This document shows, one piece after another, positions 8,400 through 16,613 of a stretch of DNA of 25,863 nucleotides. A model generated the notes under the pieces. It was not told the origin of the DNA. It worked only from the letters and a program-made list of their open reading frames with translations, and did not search any database. Numbering within the stretch: the stretch's first letter is position 1; each line of letters begins with the position of its first letter. Both the position numbers and the translations under genes were made by a program. Origin of the DNA: DATKKX01 sp035542775 (lineage in GTDB: Bacteria; Planctomycetota; Phycisphaerae; UBA1845; UTPLA1); contig DATKKX010000191.1 in NCBI GenBank assembly GCA_035542775.1, positions 1 to 25,863 of the forward strand, written 5' to 3'.

Positions 8400-8711
8400 T
8401 CAAACCTTGGCGATTGTCTCGATTTCCCTCACGATCACGGCCCGGACTAATTCAGCCTTGGCTGCCCGCGCGAATCGCCTCGGGCAGCGTCAGCTGCGCC
8501 GCCGCGATCACTCTTAGGCCGGGCTCATTCGCTGGGGTTCGCGGGTTTTCAGTACAACCGCGAGTACAACGGGACTTGTCGTGTCCGACGGAATCCTCCC
8601 TGGCGTTTCTTTTTGGGGGTGTCTGCAATCGGGTCCAAAAGGTGGCCCGTCGCGCGCAGGGGGGTGGCATTGTAGTTGAACGACCCGCCCCGCACGCCGC
8701 GATACGCACAA
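8400..8711 (-). pseudogene. Frameshifted coding remnant, probably a second integrase tail
   Basis: Three minus-strand frames carry consecutive pieces of what looks like one protein end. One ends ...SDTTSPVVLAVVLKTREPQ, with its stop at 8514. A second carries GLRVIAAAQLTLPEAIRAG up to a stop at 8452. A third carries AELVRAVIVREIETIAKV to a stop at 8400. The VVLAVVL segment is encoded by GTACAAC units 12 bp apart (8552-8558 and 8564-8570, plus strand), the same arrangement as in the integrase remnant near tRNA-Pro. The LPEAIRAG phrase is one I associate with C-termini of planctomycete recombinases. At least two frameshifts are needed, so this is decayed. The start of the remnant is uncertain. 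Confidence 0.35.
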
Positions 8712-8888
8712 CGGTTCTTTTCAATGCGTTTGACCACGTCGCATTGGGCACAAGCGTCTCCCTGTCCATCGTTTCCGCGGGCCCCGGTGGAATCTTCGAT
8801 GTGCATCGGGGCATCTGCCTCGAAATAAAGGCGCCGCCGCAACGAGCCGATGCAAACGACGCGAGGAGCCCTCGCCCTCGAGAACTCA

Positions 8889-9734
8889 ATGACGATCGAA
8901 ACCACTTTATCGGGCATGATCGGCGTATTGGTCGGTGACTTCTCGCCGCCACGCGTGCCTGCGCAAGTTAAGAAAACCCCCGGGACCGATCGCCCCACCA
9001 ACTCGAGGTTTGATATCGAGGACCGTGTCGAGCTGAGTCCCGCAGCGCAGGGCACGCCGAGCGGTGCCGTCGAAGCCGATCCCGGCAGCGGGGTCGGGCA
9101 TCCGAACGCCGTGGGCGGAAGTTCACTCACTCCCGAGCAGAAGGCGCAGACCGAGAAGTTGAAACGCCGCGACACCGAGGTACGGCAACATGAGGCAGCG
9201 CATGCCGCGGCGGCTGGCCCTTACGCTCGCGGCGGTCCGCACTTCGAGTACCAGACCGGGCCGGATGGCCACGCGTACGCGGTCGGGGGCGAGGTGAACA
9301 TCGACACGTCGCCCATCCCCGACGACCCGGCCGCAACGGTCGCGAAGATGGAAACCGTCCGCGCCGCCGCGCTGGCACCGGCCGATCCCTCCGCGCAGGA
9401 CGAGAAGGTAGCGGCGGAAGCGACGGCGAGGATTCAGCAGGCCCAGGCCGAGGAATCCCGGATGCGTGCCGATAGTGGCGCCCCTGGGTCGTCGCAGGAA
9501 ATTCCGTCCGATTCGCCGGCGAAAATGGAACGGAAAACCCCGGCGATCGGGCAGCTGGACCAGCAAAGGCGCACGCCCGTTCCGACCGGCGGCGTTGAGG
9601 GCCCCGCGGCTGTCGCCCGCGATCTCACGCACCCTCAGAAGATGTGGGGAAGTGGATCCTCTCCGATCACCGGGTCGTATGCAGCCTCTTCGGGCCGGGT
9701 TTCCGCTGTTTCACTGCTCGACCTGGTCGCCTGA
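8889..9734 (+). CDS. SprA-related family protein with HExxH motif
   Basis: The 281-residue protein contains the conserved SprA-related core: LTPEQKAQTEKLKRRDTEVR, then HEAAH at 101-105, then YQTGPDGHAYAVGGEVNID, then RAAALAPADPSAQDEKVAA (together about 80-180). HEAAH fits the HExxH zinc-peptidase signature, but activity in this family is not established to my knowledge. The flanks are low-complexity and rich in Pro, Gly, Ser and Ala, with no signal peptide. The start is chosen at 8889, with GAG 6 bases upstream. An in-frame ATG at 8850 would add 13 residues and cannot be excluded. The gene converges on the cytochrome operon across a 271-base gap. Confidence 0.85.
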   Translation: MTIETTLSGMIGVLVGDFSPPRVPAQVKKTPGTDRPTNSRFDIEDRVELSPAAQGTPSGAVEADPGSGVGHPNAVGGSSLTPEQKAQTEKLKRRDTEVRQHEAAHAAAAGPYARGGPHFEYQTGPDGHAYAVGGEVNIDTSPIPDDPAATVAKMETVRAAALAPADPSAQDEKVAAEATARIQQAQAEESRMRADSGAPGSSQEIPSDSPAKMERKTPAIGQLDQQRRTPVPTGGVEGPAAVARDLTHPQKMWGSGSSPITGSYAASSGRVSAVSLLDLVA

Positions 9735-9837
9735 GGTCGCTGCCGCCCGGAGGCAATTCAAACCACATCGCTGGCACTCTCCGGGTGATCAGCACGAGCC
9801 GGCAAAAACCTACGCTTCCCGATTTCTGAATCGTCCG

Positions 9838-9859
9838 CCGGCCGATTATTCACGGCCGG
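9838..9859. terminator. Palindromic hairpin between convergent genes
   Basis: CCGGCCG (9838-9844) and CGGCCGG (9853-9859) form a perfect 7-bp stem with the AT-rich loop ATTATTCA. It sits between the converging ends of the SprA-related gene and the 23-heme cytochrome gene. There is no T-run on either side, so it would be an imperfect intrinsic terminator. Confidence 0.35.
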
Positions 9860-10005
9860 TCGTAATCCCGTCATCAATCGTTGCTTTGTACCGTCCCGGC
9901 GATGCGCCTTTGGTACGCGTCATTCCATCTTCGACTGCGCGCCGGCGGTTGACGGAGAGGAAGGGTATTCCACCAGCACATCTGTCCGGGATCTGACGAG
10001 AAGGC

Positions 10006-12573
10006 TCAACGCGGACGCATCTGCGGCGTCATCTCCAGGGCGCGCTTGCGCATTTCGGCGTTGTGGAAATAGAGGTACCGCGACCGGCCCTCATCGCCGT
10101 GGCACGCCGAGCAGACATTCGGGGCCACGTAAGAACGCACTTGAGCCCGGACGGCGCTCTTCTGCTCGGGCGTCAAGGCGATGTTGTTGGCCATCATTTG
10201 AAGCAGCTCGAGACGGCCGTGTGAAACGTGGCACGTCCGGCAGACCACTTGCCCGTCCGGGGTTTCGCGGCCGGCGGCGTTGAAGAGCGGCAGGTAGCCG
10301 GGGTCGTTCGGGGCGGAGATGTTCAGCATGATCATCTCCGGGTGCGTTGACTTCTCGCGCAGGTGCGCGGGTCCGCCTTCGTAGTGACAGGCAAGACATG
10401 GGAGACACGTCGAAGCGGCGCCGGGCTGCTGCACGCAGCGGTCCTGCAGAAATCGCGGCGAGAGCATCTGCCCCCAGGTCGCGTCGGGATGGGCGTGCAG
10501 CGCATGGCACGGCTTGCACGAGTCGCTCTGGAAACCCTGGGCCTTGATCTTCTCGGCCGAATGCCCGGTGTATTTCACGTACTCCTTCTCGCGGTGGCAG
10601 CGCACGCACAGGGCCTGCGTCGGCTCGTCCGGGCCGACTCGGGCGAGGTGAATGGGCTCGGCGCCGCCGTGCGGATTGTGGCACGTGCGGCAGCCCATGC
10701 GCTTGGCCCCGGCCGCGTCGGTCGGCACCAGCGCCAGGTCCACACGCGAATGTTCGGGGGCGATCTTCTGCGGGTGGATCGCGGCGACGTTGGAGTTGGC
10801 CCCCCACGCCGCGTCGGCGTGACACGAGAGGCACACATCGTCGTGATTGGACACCGGCTCGGAGCCTTCGATGCGGAAGGAGTCCGCCCGCTGCCCGCCA
10901 TGGGGCACGTGACAGGGCAGGCACGGCCCACTCTCTTTTTGAGCCCGGGCCGGCCACTTGTCCGGATGGGCGCACGTCGTCTGATCGTGCGGGCCGCCGA
11001 TCACTGAAGCTTCAGCTTTGTGGCAGCGTGCGCACAACGTCGCGGTGTCCTCCGCCAGGAAATCGCCGAATCGCCGGTCGTGCGGATTGTGGCAGTCTCC
11101 ACAGGCGGTTTCAGGATGATTGACCCCGGCTGCCGCCTTGCGCTGGGCGCATTGGCCGGCACGGTGGCAACTCACGCAATCGCCGGAAGGGTCGCCGTCG
11201 GTCGGCGTCCGCTCGCGCGCCGAACCATGGGCCTGGTGGCAGGCGCTGCACACGCCGGCAATCATCGGCGTCAATCCGTTTGCGTTCGCCAGTTGCGGAT
11301 AGTTGGTCCTCAGGTCGTGCGCCGAGCCGACCACGGACAGGGTCTGCGGATGGCATTGGGCGCACATCTCCTCGTAGCGCGGCTCCTCGGCGAGGAGAAA
11401 CGAGTTCGCCTGCCCGCCGTGCACGCGATGACAGGAGACGCACAGCAACTCGCCGTTCGGCCCGATGGCATTGCCCCATTTCGCGACAACGGCCTGCTGC
11501 GCTTCATTGAGCACCGGGCTTTGGGCATGTCGTGTCAGCGTGCCATGCGGTGACTTTGCCGCAAGCTCTTCCTTGTGACACGCCAGGCACAGCTCATTCG
11601 AATCGCCCCCCGTGCGAAGCAATGGCGGGTTGCCGCCCTTATGCATCGAGTGGCACGTCGCGCAGGTCACCTCCGGCGGGCGATTCGCGGACGTGGTTCC
11701 AAGCGGCCGCAGCTCCGTCGGCACGGGCCGGTTCATCGGCCCCAGGGGGTGCATGCCCGCCGCAGTTCCGCCGCCGAGCTTGGAGTGACATCGCAGGCAC
11801 AGGTCATTCGCCGGTGCCTTCAGAAAGCTGCCGCTGGCCATGTCGTGCGGGTTGTGGCATTGCAGACAGTGCGACGCGGGATGCTGCATCTTCTCGCGTG
11901 CCCGTCCGGCAGCCACATGGTAGGCCTGGTGGCAGGTGATGCAGTAACCATCGGGATCGAGCGGCGAGGAGACGATGTCCCGGGCATAGCGATGCGACAG
12001 GTGGCAGGCGCTGCACGGGCCGCCCTCGGCCACCGTCTGCCCGAGCCTGTTCTTTTCCGCCGGCGCCGATTGCCGCAAATCGTGCGGCGTGCCCTGGGCG
12101 TAGTGACCGAGGTGGCACCGGCGGCACAGCCGGCTGTCCTCGAGCGTATCGGCGAGCATGTAAGCCGACGAATCCTTGCCGAGCTTGTGGCACGACATGC
12201 AGATCAGCGTGCCACCTGGACCCGCCACGGTGCCCATCTCGCGAACCACCGCGAGCTGGGCCTCGCTCAGGGCGACGTTCTGCGAGTGCCCGCGCTGCAC
12301 ATCCAGACCGGCCATCGCGACCGAAAGCTGGCGGTGACAGGCCAGGCAATACAAGCTGCTCTGCGGGTCGTTCCACTTCACCTCCTCCATGGTGGGGGGG
12401 ACCGAGACCGGCTTCGCCTGGACAGCGGCGCGGAAGAACGGCGCGACCAGAGCCAGGGTGACACCGCAGGTGCCGAGCAAGAGGGTCAACTGGACGCCGC
12501 GCCCGACTCTTCCCAGCCGCTGCAGCGCTGCGCGAATTCTCTCGACGGAATACTGTTGCTCCAGGGGGTTCAT
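10006..12573 (-). CDS. Membrane-anchored 23-heme c-type cytochrome
   Basis: The 855-residue protein has an N-terminal membrane anchor (about 28-46) and 23 CXXCH heme-binding motifs between residues 76 and 825, many followed by xxH or NPH (CHNPHD, CHVPHGG), the doubled-CXXCH style. Exported behind the anchor, it would be a long periplasmic heme wire. Residues 95-265 (hemes 2-7) and 348-520 (hemes 10-15) are visibly homologous: GHSQNVALSEAQLAVV matches RHAQSPVLNEAQQAVV, and CHNPHD recurs at the same offset, so the protein grew by internal duplication. It is the last gene of the operon; its ATG overlaps the upstream stop as ATGA, and an AAGGGGGG run precedes it. It probably exchanges electrons with the fused hexaheme domain encoded upstream. 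The terminal partner is unknown. Confidence 0.93.
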   Translation of the reverse strand: MNPLEQQYSVERIRAALQRLGRVGRGVQLTLLLGTCGVTLALVAPFFRAAVQAKPVSVPPTMEEVKWNDPQSSLYCLACHRQLSVAMAGLDVQRGHSQNVALSEAQLAVVREMGTVAGPGGTLICMSCHKLGKDSSAYMLADTLEDSRLCRRCHLGHYAQGTPHDLRQSAPAEKNRLGQTVAEGGPCSACHLSHRYARDIVSSPLDPDGYCITCHQAYHVAAGRAREKMQHPASHCLQCHNPHDMASGSFLKAPANDLCLRCHSKLGGGTAAGMHPLGPMNRPVPTELRPLGTTSANRPPEVTCATCHSMHKGGNPPLLRTGGDSNELCLACHKEELAAKSPHGTLTRHAQSPVLNEAQQAVVAKWGNAIGPNGELLCVSCHRVHGGQANSFLLAEEPRYEEMCAQCHPQTLSVVGSAHDLRTNYPQLANANGLTPMIAGVCSACHQAHGSARERTPTDGDPSGDCVSCHRAGQCAQRKAAAGVNHPETACGDCHNPHDRRFGDFLAEDTATLCARCHKAEASVIGGPHDQTTCAHPDKWPARAQKESGPCLPCHVPHGGQRADSFRIEGSEPVSNHDDVCLSCHADAAWGANSNVAAIHPQKIAPEHSRVDLALVPTDAAGAKRMGCRTCHNPHGGAEPIHLARVGPDEPTQALCVRCHREKEYVKYTGHSAEKIKAQGFQSDSCKPCHALHAHPDATWGQMLSPRFLQDRCVQQPGAASTCLPCLACHYEGGPAHLREKSTHPEMIMLNISAPNDPGYLPLFNAAGRETPDGQVVCRTCHVSHGRLELLQMMANNIALTPEQKSAVRAQVRSYVAPNVCSACHGDEGRSRYLYFHNAEMRKRALEMTPQMRPR

Positions 12574-14615
12574 GGCGCGCCCCCCTTTCCGGCTTCCTCA
12601 CCAGTTTCCCGGAGCAGGGGCGGAGGAGGCGAAACCGGGGCCAGGCCGCTCATCGACGCGGCCTTCACGTGGCCCGGCGGCATCGGAACGTACGGCGCCA
12701 TCCTGCGGTGGTCGGTGTCCTGAAACTCGCGGTGGCACACGTCGCAGCGGTCGAAGTGGGCGTATTTTTCCGGTTGTCGTTCGGCAAGGTCCCGATGGCA
12801 GCGGACACAAAGGCCGTGCATCGCATCCACGTAACCGGGGGCGATCCCGACCAGCTTCCGCTCGACGGTCGGCACGATCGATCCCGCGACGACCATGTCG
12901 CCGTGGCACTGCCAGCAGGCCAGCGCCGTGTCGCGCGATCTGCGGGCCACGTCAGCGGGATGGCACACGGTGCAGCCGTCGCTGCCGGCGAGCTTGTCGA
13001 CATGAAGGACGTGGTCGAACGTGTCCGTGGTCTCGTACATGTCGCGATGGCAGCGGTAGCACGCGGAGTTTTGATCGAAGGCCAGATTCTGGTGATGGCA
13101 CAAGCGGCACGACTCGCGCCCGCTCAAGGCGGCGATATGGTCCTCGTGCGTGAACGGCACGAAGCGCCAATCGCGGTTGCCGTCGATCACCTTTAACTGC
13201 ACGGGCTTGGGCCGCTCGGCGGCCGGCACGTTCCCTGCCAGGCTCGACACCAGGAATGTACGCATCACCGGCGGCGGCGCGGGCGTGGCCATGGCTTCCA
13301 CATTGCGGGCCGGCTGCGCCGGCGTGCGCCGCGGCTGCGGTCCGAAGATGGCGTCTTCCGGCAGGAAGCCGATGGCGAGGGCGGCCGCCACAATGAACAC
13401 CAGCGAGTGCCGGCGGAGCACCGGTCCCAACCGGGCTTGCTCGACCGGCGGCGGTGATGGTGCCGTCACCTCTTCGCCGTGTTCGCCGTGGTCCACGATC
13501 CGGAGGTTCTCGTTGAAGAAGATGAAGACCAGCAACGCTCCGGAGACGATGCCGACGCTCACGGCCAACTCGGTCCACGTCGGCCAGTAGGTCATGCCCT
13601 CCGGCCGCGTGAAGGCGATGATGCAGATGTCGAACCGATATGCGATGATCCCAAACACGACCATCAGCGAACAGGTGGCCAGACCGGGGATGCTGTTGCG
13701 GACGCGGCGGAAGGCCAGCAGCACGGCCGGAATGACGGCGCTGAATGCCAACTCCAGGAGGAAAAGCCCTGCCTGCCAGGAGCCGTCCATCGCCCCGGGC
13801 AGGATGCCGCGATGCCACAGATCACCCACGCGGAGCAGCACGTAGAACGACAGCACGAATGACGCCACCCGGCCGAGCCCTGCCAGCAGATCCGTTCGCA
13901 CACGGTGCCCGAACAGCCAGGCCGACACCAGGGCCTCCAGCGTCACCATCATCAGGCCCAGGGCCACCGCCGAAACGAAGAACAGCGCGTACAGCAGCGG
14001 GCTGTACCAGAGTGGGTGCACGCGGAACGGCTGGATCAGGAAGAGCGAGCCCAGTGAAGACTGATGCAGCGTCGACAGCACGATTCCCGTAATGACGATG
14101 GGGATCGTCGCCTTCTTGATCAAATGCAGGAGCTTTTCGAACAGCGGCCGGTGAAAGAGGGGATGCTCAAGGACCACCGGGGTGAATTCCAGCGACAACA
14201 CGGTCAGATACAGCATCACGCACATCGCGACCTCGAAGAGGACGGAGTGGTGCTGCGGGAAGATCATGGGATGCCAGATGTGCCAGGGAATACCGAGGTC
14301 GTACAACAAGCCGACGGCAACGGCGATATAGCCGAGCAGGGCCGTGAGAATCGCCGGCCTGGCCATGCCGTGGTATTTCGTCAGACCGAAGATATAGACC
14401 GCGGCGGCGATGACGAATCCGCCCGCCGCCAACGCCACGCCGGCCATGACGTCGAACGCAATCCAGAAGCCCCAAGGCGCGACATCGGTCAGGCCGCTGG
14501 TGGCTCCAATGCCGTGGGCAAAGCGCGCCACCGTGACAACGGTCCAGACTCCTGTGATGGCCCAGAGGAGCGTCTTGACCCGTTCGAGAGTGGTCTTGCC
14601 GATGACCCTATGCAT
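12570..14615 (-). CDS. NrfD/HybB-like quinone-interacting subunit fused to a hexaheme cytochrome c domain
   Basis: Residues 1-370 form a ten-helix NrfD/HybB-type integral membrane protein (APWGFWIAFDVMAGVALAAGG at 46-66; HQSSLGS at 184-190), the family that oxidises or reduces quinones in Hyb, Hmc and polysulfide reductase complexes. An eleventh helix (403-419) and a Pro/Ala-rich linker lead to a domain (about 483-630) with six CXXCH motifs beginning at residues 503, 519, 548, 567, 603 and 624; the first reads CRLCHH after PFTHEDH, as in class III cytochromes. The extra helix puts this domain on the side opposite the C-terminus of a ten-helix core, consistent with periplasmic heme attachment. 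The ORF overlaps the upstream Fe-S gene by 8 bases and the downstream cytochrome by 4, with GGAAGAG before the start. In related operons these parts are, to my knowledge, usually separate proteins. Confidence 0.92.
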   Translation of the reverse strand: MHRVIGKTTLERVKTLLWAITGVWTVVTVARFAHGIGATSGLTDVAPWGFWIAFDVMAGVALAAGGFVIAAAVYIFGLTKYHGMARPAILTALLGYIAVAVGLLYDLGIPWHIWHPMIFPQHHSVLFEVAMCVMLYLTVLSLEFTPVVLEHPLFHRPLFEKLLHLIKKATIPIVITGIVLSTLHQSSLGSLFLIQPFRVHPLWYSPLLYALFFVSAVALGLMMVTLEALVSAWLFGHRVRTDLLAGLGRVASFVLSFYVLLRVGDLWHRGILPGAMDGSWQAGLFLLELAFSAVIPAVLLAFRRVRNSIPGLATCSLMVVFGIIAYRFDICIIAFTRPEGMTYWPTWTELAVSVGIVSGALLVFIFFNENLRIVDHGEHGEEVTAPSPPPVEQARLGPVLRRHSLVFIVAAALAIGFLPEDAIFGPQPRRTPAQPARNVEAMATPAPPPVMRTFLVSSLAGNVPAAERPKPVQLKVIDGNRDWRFVPFTHEDHIAALSGRESCRLCHHQNLAFDQNSACYRCHRDMYETTDTFDHVLHVDKLAGSDGCTVCHPADVARRSRDTALACWQCHGDMVVAGSIVPTVERKLVGIAPGYVDAMHGLCVRCHRDLAERQPEKYAHFDRCDVCHREFQDTDHRRMAPYVPMPPGHVKAASMSGLAPVSPPPPLLRETGEEAGKGGAP

Positions 14616-15453
14616 GCGGCTCTTCCAAGGAATCTGCCTGGTTCTGCTCCGCCGTCTCGGCCGCCTCCGCCTGGAGATGCATCCGTCGCCCGATGATCCA
14701 GTAGACGCCTGACATCAGCGCGGCCACGCCGAACACAACCGGCGGCACCTTGGACAGCGCCGCCCAGGTCAGCGCCGGCAGCGGCTGATCGCCCAGGTTG
14801 GGCCGCCAGGGGAGGAACTGATTGAGATCGATATCCGAGATGTAGAGCACGGATGTACCGGCCACCTCGTGCTCTCCGAAGATCTCCGGCTCAGTCTTGC
14901 CCGGTCTGGTGAAGTACTTGCCGGGGTTCTGCCCGAACCGCCGGCGGGCTTCAGCGAGCATCTCGGCCCGGGTGCCGAAGATGGTCGCGTGGTACGGGCA
15001 GGCCTGGGTGCAAGCCGGTTGGCCGCCGTTGCGGATGCGGTCGTAGCACAGGACGCACTTGCGGACCAGCGGAACCTGCTTCTCCCAGGAATACCGCGGG
15101 ATGCCGTATGGGCATGCGATCATGCAATAGCGGCAGCCCATGCACCGCTTCTCGTCATATATGACCGGGCCGATGTCGGTCTTCTGGAGGGCCCCGACGA
15201 TACAGGCCGACGCGCAGGCCGGCTCCAAGCAGTGCCGGCATTGGTGCCGGACGAAATGTCCTCCGGGACGGCGGATGATGGTCGTGAACCTGGTGGACGA
15301 CAGATCGTCGATTCGCCTCTTCCATCGCCAGGCGCGGTCGCGGTCAAGGTGGTAGGTTTGCTTGCACGCCTGTACGCAGGTTTCGCAGCCGGTGCAGAGC
15401 GTCGTGTCGGTGAGGATCGCGTAAGTCCTGGTGTTGTCCACGGGGGGCTTCAT
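14608..15453 (-). CDS. HybA/HmcB-like ferredoxin subunit with four [4Fe-4S] clusters
   Basis: Sixteen cysteines are arranged for four [4Fe-4S] clusters: C20/23/26/30, C72/75/80/84, C104/107/110/114 and C133/136/148/152. This is the pattern of HybA, DmsB, NrfC and HmcB electron-transfer subunits that pair with NrfD-type membrane proteins. One membrane helix near residues 237-256 anchors the C-terminus, as in HybA. No Tat signal or other signal peptide precedes the first cluster, which leaves the side of the membrane undecided. The start is well fixed: GGAGGT 8 bases upstream overlaps the stop codon of the preceding gene. The next gene overlaps by 8 bases. It is inferred to relay electrons to or from the quinone site. 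Confidence 0.93.
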   Translation of the reverse strand: MKPPVDNTRTYAILTDTTLCTGCETCVQACKQTYHLDRDRAWRWKRRIDDLSSTRFTTIIRRPGGHFVRHQCRHCLEPACASACIVGALQKTDIGPVIYDEKRCMGCRYCMIACPYGIPRYSWEKQVPLVRKCVLCYDRIRNGGQPACTQACPYHATIFGTRAEMLAEARRRFGQNPGKYFTRPGKTEPEIFGEHEVAGTSVLYISDIDLNQFLPWRPNLGDQPLPALTWAALSKVPPVVFGVAALMSGVYWIIGRRMHLQAEAAETAEQNQADSLEEPHA

Positions 15454-15459
15454 TGCGCA

Positions 15460-16197
15460 TTACCTCCGAACCATAGCCATTCCGGCCTTTGCGTCGTCTT
15501 CCTCCGCGGGACGCCAGGCAGCGTCCGGCACAAGCGCCCTGAGCCGCGTGTGCATGTTGGATAGCAGGCGCGTGAACGGAATCAAGATCAGAACGCCCGC
15601 CGCACTGAGCACGTGAAGCAGTAGCATGCCGTAGTAACTCATGGGGCTCCACGTCGGATGTCGAACCAGCATGCCGGTGATGAATGGCACCAGCAGGAGG
15701 ACTGGCTTGAAGAACGTCCACGGCGGCTCGAGCGTCCGAAGTGCGGGCGAGTAAATGCGGCCGAGGAACAGGACCACCCCCGAGACGATGATTGTTATGG
15801 AGAGGATGTCGGCAAGCCGACTGGGCAAGGAGGGCCAGGAGATGCCCAGGGCCCGTTCCCACAGGTATACATGCGCTACCAGGAATACCGGCAGCACGAC
15901 GACCAGGAAACGGAACAGCAGGGACGTGCAGCACAGGAAGACGTGGTAGGCGTACATGGCCCGGCTGCCGAAGGGGCGCACGGTATTGATGACCATGCTT
16001 GGGCAGATCGACCACAGCAGATGCAGTCGGAGCTTGCGTCGGAAGACGGCACGGTCGCCGGCGGTCACATAGCCGGCCACCATGCCTGACAGACCCAGCA
16101 GCGCCAGGCGCGCCAATCCAAGCACCGCCAATGCAAAGGCAAACCGGAATAAAGGGCCTTGTGCGACATTGAGCGCAGAGGTCGTCGCGTTGTGCAT
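15460..16197 (-). CDS. NarI-like di-heme cytochrome b membrane subunit
   Basis: The 245-residue protein has about five membrane helices (17-40, 84-108, 130-150, 164-180, 188-208). Histidines at 85 (AYHVFL), 109 (VAHVYL), 180 (RHPTW) and 195 (LLHVLS) are placed to ligate two b hemes, as in NarI, HmcE, TmcC and DsrM. The family exchanges electrons with menaquinol. The start at 16197 is chosen over an in-frame ATG at 16269 because AGGAAAGAG lies just upstream and the first helix then falls at the usual place; the longer N-terminus is an unlikely basic stretch. It is the first gene of the four-gene redox operon and ends 6 bases before the Fe-S gene. No fused CCG or HdrD-like domain, as in HmcF, is present. 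Confidence 0.85.
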   Translation of the reverse strand: MHNATTSALNVAQGPLFRFAFALAVLGLARLALLGLSGMVAGYVTAGDRAVFRRKLRLHLLWSICPSMVINTVRPFGSRAMYAYHVFLCCTSLLFRFLVVVLPVFLVAHVYLWERALGISWPSLPSRLADILSITIIVSGVVLFLGRIYSPALRTLEPPWTFFKPVLLLVPFITGMLVRHPTWSPMSYYGMLLLHVLSAAGVLILIPFTRLLSNMHTRLRALVPDAAWRPAEEDDAKAGMAMVRR

Positions 16198-16613
16198 TCT
16201 CTTTCCTGTCCTCGGATTCGGCCCAGTCGCGGTGTGGCCAGGTCTGCCGCGCGCCGTGATGGCGTGCATTGATGACCTTGGCCACTGAGGAGCCGGACCC
16301 GCTCGGCAACCTCCGCTACGCTATTCTTGCGGTCAACTGCCGCCCATGCAAGCCCCACGGGCCCCTGGGCGGCGCATTTCACTTCCTGGTCGGGCACGAT
16401 GCCTGTTCGTCGTGGCACGGCAGGAACAGCCGGATGGCATGCTTTCGCAACGGACACATTCTCCTGGGGGCCGCTGCTGATGTTCCGCGGCGGCGCGCAT
16501 AGTGTAGCCTCAGTCCGGCAGCAGCGCTAGAATCGCCCTAACCTACGCCTGGTGGGCAATGTCCTATGGCTAGGGCACGGCGTGGGCCGTCCGGATGCAA
16601 AGGAGCAGGTGTC
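16198..16613. other. Divergent intergenic region between redox operon and lipoprotein gene
   Basis: These 416 bases must hold the promoter of the redox operon (leftward) and that of the lipoprotein gene (rightward). I found no convincing sigma70 or sigma54 pair on the leftward strand. On the plus strand TAGAAT (16528-16533) resembles a -10 box, but no -35 box is at the right distance. Open frames across the region look like chance. Confidence 0.4.

Noticed and set aside
16065..16457. Minus-strand frame upstream of the b-type cytochrome gene
   Set aside because: It overlaps the real gene in another frame and lacks coding character and a ribosome-binding site.
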